The notes under the pieces were generated by a model that was not told where the DNA came from, did no database searches, and worked only from the letters and a program-made list of their open reading frames with translations. From contig DATEHQ010000105.1 of NCBI GenBank assembly GCA_035279525.1, positions 1 through 36,864 on the forward strand: DNA of 36,864 bases. The letters are read 5' to 3'. Below, piece by piece: positions 33,062-36,864 of this stretch. Positions within the stretch are counted from its first letter, which is position 1, and each line of letters opens with the position of its first letter. The DNA is from DATEHQ01 sp035279525. GTDB taxonomy: Bacteria; Chloroflexota; Dormibacteria; Dormibacterales; Dormibacteraceae. The position numbers and the translations under genes were made by a program.

Positions 33062-33290
33062 TCAGAGCGCCGGCCGCCGGCTCGAGTCCGGATTCGTGAG
33101 CTCGACCGCCCGGCCGATGCGCAGCACCGTGTCGTCGCGCCACCTCTGCCCCACCACCTGGAGGCCGACGGGAAGCGAGTCGCGGCGGCCGCCAGGAAGA
33201 GCCTGGCATCGTCGACGCACCTCGCGAGAGGTCCGTGATGCGCGAGCGCATCCTCAGCGCGTGGCCGTCCGATCGAGCCGTGAGGGCGAG
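33062..33290 (-). pseudogene. Remnant of an amidase-signature gene (internal deletion, frameshifted)
   Basis: On the minus strand the stretch ending at 33062 reads SLPVGLQVVGQRWRDDTV and then LRIGRAVELTNPDSSRRPAL plus stop, the classic C-terminus of amidase-signature (GatA/AmiE-like) enzymes. About 40 nt further 5' on the same strand, in another frame, is HHGPLARCVDDARLFLAA, a central amidase segment that in intact enzymes lies some 200 residues before the C-terminus. The two are joined out of frame, so the middle has been lost and the frame broken; the Ser-Ser-Lys signature part is absent altogether. The 5' border near 33290 is unclear. It indicates that the cluster once encoded an amidase. 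Confidence 0.75.
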
Positions 33291-33295
33291 TCGCC

Positions 33296-33730
33296 TCAGC
33301 CTTGCGCCTGCTTCTGGCACCACGCGTACAGGGCGTCATAAAGCGGCGTTTCCAGGCGGATCTTCTCGTGGTCGGCGTCGCCCAGGACGAGCGCGAACCC
33401 ATGGGCGATCGCATTGAGTCCACGCGCCTCTGGGACGATGTCGCGATCGGACTCGACGTCGGCGCCGTGGACTATCTTCGCCAGCACCTGCAGGCCGGGA
33501 TCGGTGAGGCCGTACTTGACCATGATCGATTCGAAGCTGCACCTACCGTCGACGTGCCCGAGCTCCACGTCCTTGACGTCGTAGGGGATCGCGTCCTGCG
33601 TGGCGGCCTCTGACATAACCTGTTCTGTAGGCACGTAGATGAACTCAGCTTCAGCATCGACAAAGCGCTTGATGAGCCAGGGGCATGCAACTCGATCAAC
33701 ATTCGCGTTCTTGCGGGTGATCCACTTCAT
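33296..33730 (-). CDS. ChrB C-terminal domain protein (chromate resistance), stand-alone
   Basis: 144 residues, equal to the C-terminal Chrome_Resist domain of ChrB: MKWITRKNANVDRVACPWLIKRFVDAEAEFIYVP at the start (Cys16 conserved), ELGHVDGRCSFESIMVKYGL in the middle and a His-rich IAHGFAL...HEKIRLETPLYDALY end. In classical ChrB this domain is fused behind an N-terminal regulator-like domain. Here it is a separate gene, divergent from one that encodes the N-terminal half (33811). Known role: part of the chromate-responsive system with ChrA; no chrA is seen in this window. Confidence 0.88.
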   Translation of the reverse strand: MKWITRKNANVDRVACPWLIKRFVDAEAEFIYVPTEQVMSEAATQDAIPYDVKDVELGHVDGRCSFESIMVKYGLTDPGLQVLAKIVHGADVESDRDIVPEARGLNAIAHGFALVLGDADHEKIRLETPLYDALYAWCQKQAQG

Positions 33731-33747
33731 GCGACACCTCCCAACAT

Positions 33748-33778
33748 GCGAAGCGAGCCTGTGAACGTCCCGCTTCGC
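33748..33778. promoter_or_regulatory. Inverted repeat in the ChrB-half divergent promoter
   Basis: GCGAAGCG (33748-33755) and CGCTTCGC (33771-33778), 8-bp perfect arms with a 15-bp spacer, centred in the 80-bp gap between the two divergent genes. The arm centres are about two helical turns apart, as for a dimer-binding site. The N-terminal ChrB-type protein or an unseen regulator could bind it (inference). Confidence 0.45.
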
Positions 33779-33810
33779 GCCAACCCGAGCACACGAGCAC
33801 GCCGCCGGCC

Positions 33811-34464
33811 ATGAACCGCAGGCTGCATCCGACCTTCATCCTCCTCGTCTACCGCATGCCGGCCAAACCGACCGCCGGTCGCGTCGCCGTCTGGCGGATG
33901 CTCAAGAAGATGGGTGCGATCTACATCCAGCAATCGGTCTGCGCATTCCCTGACAACCCGAGGATCCGGCGCGAGCTGGTGGAGGTACGCAAGAAGATCA
34001 TGGAAGCGGGAGGTGAGTTCCACTTCCTGCCGACGCACCGACTCACGGGCGAGGAACGGCAGAAGCTGGTGGATCACTTCCTCGACCAGACGGCGAAGCA
34101 CTACCGCGAGATCATCGAGAACTGCGAGGTCAACTTTCAATCGGAGATCGATTTCGAGATTGCGCGCAAGAACTTCACCTACGAGGAGGCGGAGGAGATC
34201 CGGACCGAATACGAAAAGATCGTGGAATGGTTCCGCCGCACGAAGGCTCGCGACTGGTTCGCGTCGCCGCTCAGGGCCGAGGCCGAAGGCTGGATCGCGC
34301 GCTGCGAACGCCTCGTCGAAGACTTCGAGGCCCGGGTCTTCACGGCCCAGGAACCGGACCAGGCCGGCGTAGGTTCCCCCAAGACGCTGCCCAAGGCCGG
34401 CCAGGAAATCCTCGAGGTGTTCGCGGCGACCGCGGAGAACCATGAGGGAGCCGCCGGGCGCTGA
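33811..34464 (+). CDS. ChrB N-terminal domain protein, stand-alone
   Basis: 217 residues. It opens with TFILLVYRMPAKPTAGRVAVWRMLKKMGAIYIQQSVCAFPDN, the ChrB_N pattern (LLxYxxP...RVxxWRxLkxxGA). A middle charged helical part (about 95-150, rich in Glu/Lys/Arg) follows, then GWIARCERLVEDFEARVF. The domain resembles PaaX-like regulators in outline. In ordinary ChrB (about 310 residues) it precedes the Chrome_Resist domain; here that domain is on the opposite strand at 33296. It probably acts as regulator or partner of that protein. The start ATG 33811 has no strong Shine-Dalgarno. Confidence 0.8.
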   Translation: MNRRLHPTFILLVYRMPAKPTAGRVAVWRMLKKMGAIYIQQSVCAFPDNPRIRRELVEVRKKIMEAGGEFHFLPTHRLTGEERQKLVDHFLDQTAKHYREIIENCEVNFQSEIDFEIARKNFTYEEAEEIRTEYEKIVEWFRRTKARDWFASPLRAEAEGWIARCERLVEDFEARVFTAQEPDQAGVGSPKTLPKAGQEILEVFAATAENHEGAAGR

Positions 34465-34498
34465 TCGCCGGTTTGACCTCAATCTGAGATACAGTTGT

Positions 34499-34512
34499 GT
34501 AACGATCGTTAC
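34499..34512. promoter_or_regulatory. Perfect 14-bp palindrome upstream of the membrane-protein gene
   Basis: GTAACGATCGTTAC is a perfect palindrome, AT-richer than its surroundings, 72 nt before the membrane-protein start and 18 nt downstream of a TTGACC that could be a -35 box. The size and symmetry are those of TetR-family or similar operators. No regulator gene of that type is in the window. Confidence 0.45.
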
Positions 34513-34584
34513 CAATCACTTGTGCCGAGCCCAGGCTGATCACTGTGCGATCGCGCCGACAGCGGCCGGCGGGAGGAGGTGCTC

Positions 34585-35604
34585 ATGAGCGGTGGCCTGG
34601 TAGCTCTAGCCACTTTCCTGGCGGCGTCGGTGGAGTGGGTCGAGGCCCTGACCATCGTCCTTGCGGTCGGAATGTTCAAGAGCTGGCGAACCGCGCTGCT
34701 CGGGACCGCCGCCGCCCTGGCCGTGCTGACTCTGCTGGTGCTGGTCTTCGGCGTCACCCTGTCCTCATACATCTCCATCTCTCTCTCGCGCACCCTGGTC
34801 GGCATCGGCCTGCTCCTGTTCGGCCTGGGCTGGCTGTACAAGGCGATCCTTCGGTCGACCGGCCTGAAAGCGCTCCACGACGAGGCCGAGGCATTCGAAG
34901 AGACCCGTGAAGAGCTGATGAGCCACGGCCACGCCTTCGGCACGGCGTTCGGCGGCGTGTTCCTCGAGGGGCTGGAGGTGGTCTTCATCGTCGTCGCGCT
35001 GGGTGGGCTGAAGAGCGTGCCCGCGGCGGCGGCCGGAGCTCTCGTCTCTCTGGTTGTCGTCGTGGCGGCCGGAGTCGTCGTGAGGCACCCGCTGACCCGC
35101 GTCCCCGAGAACACCGTGAAGTACGCGGTCGGAATCATGCTCACCTCTTTTGGAAGTTTCTTCGCGGGCGAAGGCCTGGGTGTCGACTGGTGGAATGGCG
35201 ACCTCGCCCTGCTGCCGCTGATCGGGGGCTATACGCTGCTGTCCCTGCTGCTGGTGCAGCTCGTGCGCCGCCGGCCCGGCAATCCCGCGGGCGCCACGGC
35301 CGCATGGAGGCTCGCGCGGGCGGCTGTGCTCGAAGTCTGGGGACTCTTCGTGACCGACGGCTTTCTCGCCATCATGGCCATCGCGGCCCTGCTTTTCGTG
35401 CGTGTCTTCGTCGACCGGTTCGCCGGCCAGGGCGTGGGGCCGGGCATAGTGCTCGTCCTGGGAGTGATGCTTGCCATCGCGGTGGCGGTGCGGCGAGCGG
35501 ACCGTGCCGCGGGCCGCCCGAAGCCGGCGAGCAAGCCGAACGCGGCCGTGATGGACGGCTCCGGGGCCGAGGCCGATCCCGCCGTGACCGCGCGCGAAGC
35601 GTGA
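34585..35604 (+). CDS. Multi-pass membrane protein with duplicated ExxE motif (COG4280-like)
   Basis: 339 residues; the ATG at 34585 follows GGGAGGAGG at ideal spacing (a GTG at 34579 lies inside that sequence). About nine hydrophobic segments. Two related helices carry the same pattern: VEWVEALTIVLAVG (Glu17, Glu20) and FLEGLEVVFIVVALG (Glu128, Glu131), so the protein looks like an internal duplication with paired membrane Glu residues. FTR1 iron permeases use a REGLE helix in this way, and Gdt1/TMEM165-type exchangers also have paired acidic motifs. A cation or oxyanion transport role is plausible but not shown. Same strand as the ChrB_N-type gene (120-nt gap). Confidence 0.65.
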   Translation: MSGGLVALATFLAASVEWVEALTIVLAVGMFKSWRTALLGTAAALAVLTLLVLVFGVTLSSYISISLSRTLVGIGLLLFGLGWLYKAILRSTGLKALHDEAEAFEETREELMSHGHAFGTAFGGVFLEGLEVVFIVVALGGLKSVPAAAAGALVSLVVVVAAGVVVRHPLTRVPENTVKYAVGIMLTSFGSFFAGEGLGVDWWNGDLALLPLIGGYTLLSLLLVQLVRRRPGNPAGATAAWRLARAAVLEVWGLFVTDGFLAIMAIAALLFVRVFVDRFAGQGVGPGIVLVLGVMLAIAVAVRRADRAAGRPKPASKPNAAVMDGSGAEADPAVTAREA

Positions 35605-35605
35605 C

Positions 35606-36583
35606 TTGCCGGTAATCGACGTCCACACCCACCTCACGCCGCTCCGCTACCGTCAAGCCGTCACGGCCTCGGGGAGCTGGTACGGGCTCGGCCCAGAGGT
35701 CGGCGAGATGGAATGGCCGGGCTTCTGCCGAAGCACGGAGGAACGCCTGGAAGACATGCGGCAGGCCGGCGTCGACATGCAGCTGGTGTCGCCGACGGAT
35801 GGTTTCTACCTCTACGACCGGGACGTCGATACAGCGCTCTCCATCGCCCGAGAAACCAATGACGAGATCGCCGAGATGGCCACGGCCGGCTCCGGGCGGT
35901 TCAGGGGATTGGCCACCGTCCCGATGCAGGACGTGACGGTCGCGATCGAAGAGCTGCGCCGCGTTGTGGTCGACCTGCGGCTTCTTGGCGTCATGATCGG
36001 CGACCACGTCAACGGACGGACCTACGACGAACCTGAGTTTCGCCCTTTCTGGAAGGCGGCCGAAGAGCTCGGCGCGATCATCTTCTTTCACCAGGGCGTG
36101 GACAACATCACGACCCATCGCATCAACCGCTACGGCCTCGGCAACTCCGTGGGGAACCTGACCGAGCGGATCCTGACCTTCGGAGCCCTGGTCTACGGGG
36201 GTGTCGTCGACCGCCACCCCAACCTCAAGCTGCTCCTCGCCCACGCGGGCGGCTACACGGCCTTCGGGACCTCGCGCATGGACAAGGCGACCCGCGCTCT
36301 CACCTATACGGTCGGCGGCCGCCCGTCAGAGTGGCATGTGCTGAAGAAGATGCCGAGCGACTACCTTTCGTTCTTCTACTACGACGCGTGCACCTTCAGC
36401 GGAGCCACGCTCAGATTCCTGGTCGACATGGTCGGCCCTGACCGCGTCGTCCTGGGCACCGACTACCCGGCCCCGATGATCCTCGACAACGCGGCCGGCT
36501 GGATCGGCTCCCTGGACGTCCTGACCGGCGGCGAGAAGACCGCCATCCTCTCCACCAACGCGGCGGCCCTGCTGGGTCTCTAG
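35606..36583 (+). CDS. Second ACMSD-type amidohydrolase
   Basis: 325 residues from a TTG at 35606, two nt after the membrane-protein stop; residues PVIDVHTHL then give the HxH motif (His7, His9) at the usual place. Other centre residues: His162 (IIFFHQGVDN), His213 (LLLAHAGGY) and Asp286 (VVLGTDYPAP), again matching the ACMSD order. Compared with the copy at 11368 the sequence differs strongly, so this is a separate subfamily rather than a recent duplicate. Likely metal-dependent decarboxylase or hydrolase of an unsaturated acid. The tight spacing suggests co-transcription with the membrane protein, with which it has no obvious functional link. Confidence 0.85.
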   Translation: MPVIDVHTHLTPLRYRQAVTASGSWYGLGPEVGEMEWPGFCRSTEERLEDMRQAGVDMQLVSPTDGFYLYDRDVDTALSIARETNDEIAEMATAGSGRFRGLATVPMQDVTVAIEELRRVVVDLRLLGVMIGDHVNGRTYDEPEFRPFWKAAEELGAIIFFHQGVDNITTHRINRYGLGNSVGNLTERILTFGALVYGGVVDRHPNLKLLLAHAGGYTAFGTSRMDKATRALTYTVGGRPSEWHVLKKMPSDYLSFFYYDACTFSGATLRFLVDMVGPDRVVLGTDYPAPMILDNAAGWIGSLDVLTGGEKTAILSTNAAALLGL

Positions 36584-36757
36584 GTTCGGGAAGCCGACCC
36601 GCCGGCGCTCGACTCCTTAGCCTGGTGCCAAGGGTTCAGGAGACTGACGGCGGCTGCGACGCGAAGCACGCGGTGCGCGCGCTGGCAGACCTCGTCAGCC
36701 TGATCGAGCCTCGATTGCTCGCGATGTTGGGGAAAGTCAGGTAGGTCGGACTGGGGA

Positions 36758-36817
36758 GCGTTTTGCGCAAAGCGCCCCAAATTTGTTGCCGGCAGGCGCG
36801 CGTTTTGATCAAAACGC
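36758..36817. promoter_or_regulatory. Two matched 18-bp palindromes, 42 bp apart
   Basis: GCGTTTTGCGCAAAGCGC at 36758-36775 (one mismatch pair) and GCGTTTTGATCAAAACGC at 36800-36817 (perfect) share the frame GCGTTTTG-NN-CAAA-N-CGC. Their first bases are 42 bp apart, four helical turns. They lie in the 281-nt region after the last gene, where I see no convincing coding sequence, and probably belong to the promoter of a gene right of the window. The regulator is unknown. Confidence 0.55.
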
Positions 36818-36864
36818 CCGGCCAATCAGCCTTGCGGGTTCAACCATCGACCCGGAGAGTCCGG

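Noticed and set aside
36580..36825. 81-codon open frame on the minus strand at the right edge
   Set aside because: No family similarity, no Shine-Dalgarno, and it would contain both regulatory palindromes. Not reported as a gene.
1..36864. Mobile elements, CRISPR arrays, phage or defence systems
   Set aside because: No transposase, integrase, toxin-antitoxin, restriction or Cas-like protein and no regularly spaced direct repeats were seen.

Overview
The window is GC-rich (about two thirds G+C by eye) and densely packed. It has many 1-14 nt gene overlaps, frequent GTG/TTG starts and clear Shine-Dalgarno sequences. Secreted PKD-domain and lipoprotein genes sit beside a large catabolic cluster. 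This suggests a free-living soil or sediment bacterium, for example an actinobacterial, chloroflexotal or dormibacterotal lineage; this is an impression from gene content and I cannot fix the taxon. I see no rRNA, tRNA, CRISPR array, transposase or phage gene.

Layout. (1) 1-4400: small housekeeping or accessory genes (5'-cut DUF1905/YdeI-like protein, DUF1801 protein, lipoprotein, secreted two-PKD protein, VOC protein, four-helix membrane protein). (2) 4420-9377: CoA-transferase family III and an MFS carrier on the minus strand, an ABM-domain protein, a zinc alcohol dehydrogenase, and a divergent Gfo/Idh/MocA dehydrogenase. (3) 22207 down to 9374, minus strand: one long probable operon of livH, livM, livG, livF, a possible 33-codon ORF, a substrate-binding lipoprotein, an intercistronic hairpin, an OYE-like flavoenzyme, an SDR, an IclR regulator, an M24 hydrolase, an ACMSD-like amidohydrolase, a catalytically degenerate SDR and an MFS carrier. 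(4) 22444-25173: a dihydropyrimidinase/allantoinase-like enzyme convergent with a GlcD-type FAD oxidase. (5) 25331-31875: an IolD-like ThDP hydrolase, then an operon of a DddP-like M24 protein, a CtBP-like 2-hydroxyacid dehydrogenase, an SDR and a DRE-TIM (homocitrate/isopropylmalate synthase-like) enzyme. (6) 31948-33290: a class IV aminotransferase and the remains of an amidase gene. (7) 33296-36864: ChrB split into two divergent genes, a COG4280-like membrane protein, a second ACMSD-like amidohydrolase, and two matched 18-bp palindromes.

Main result. Five copies of a 15-bp inverted repeat, TTCC-N7-GGAA (all preceded by A; consensus near TTCCG-N5-CGGAA), lie in promoter regions and I found none in coding DNA. 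They are at 8268, 22317, 22422, 27470 and 32979. They stand before the alcohol dehydrogenase/Gfo-Idh pair, the Liv operon, the hydantoinase-like gene, the M24-CtBP-SDR-DRE-TIM operon and the aminotransferase. The arms resemble known IclR-family operators, and an IclR gene sits inside the Liv operon. I infer a locally encoded, autoregulated regulon that ties these transcripts into one catabolic pathway.

The predicted flow is uptake by a Liv-type ABC transporter; hydrolysis of C-N bonds (hydantoinase, M24 proteins, a formerly present amidase); transamination; redox steps (OYE, SDRs, FAD oxidase, hydroxyacid dehydrogenase); decarboxylation (ACMSD-like); C-C hydrolysis of a cyclic dione (IolD-like); and a DRE-TIM condensation or cleavage. 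No standard pathway I know combines these, and the substrate is unknown.
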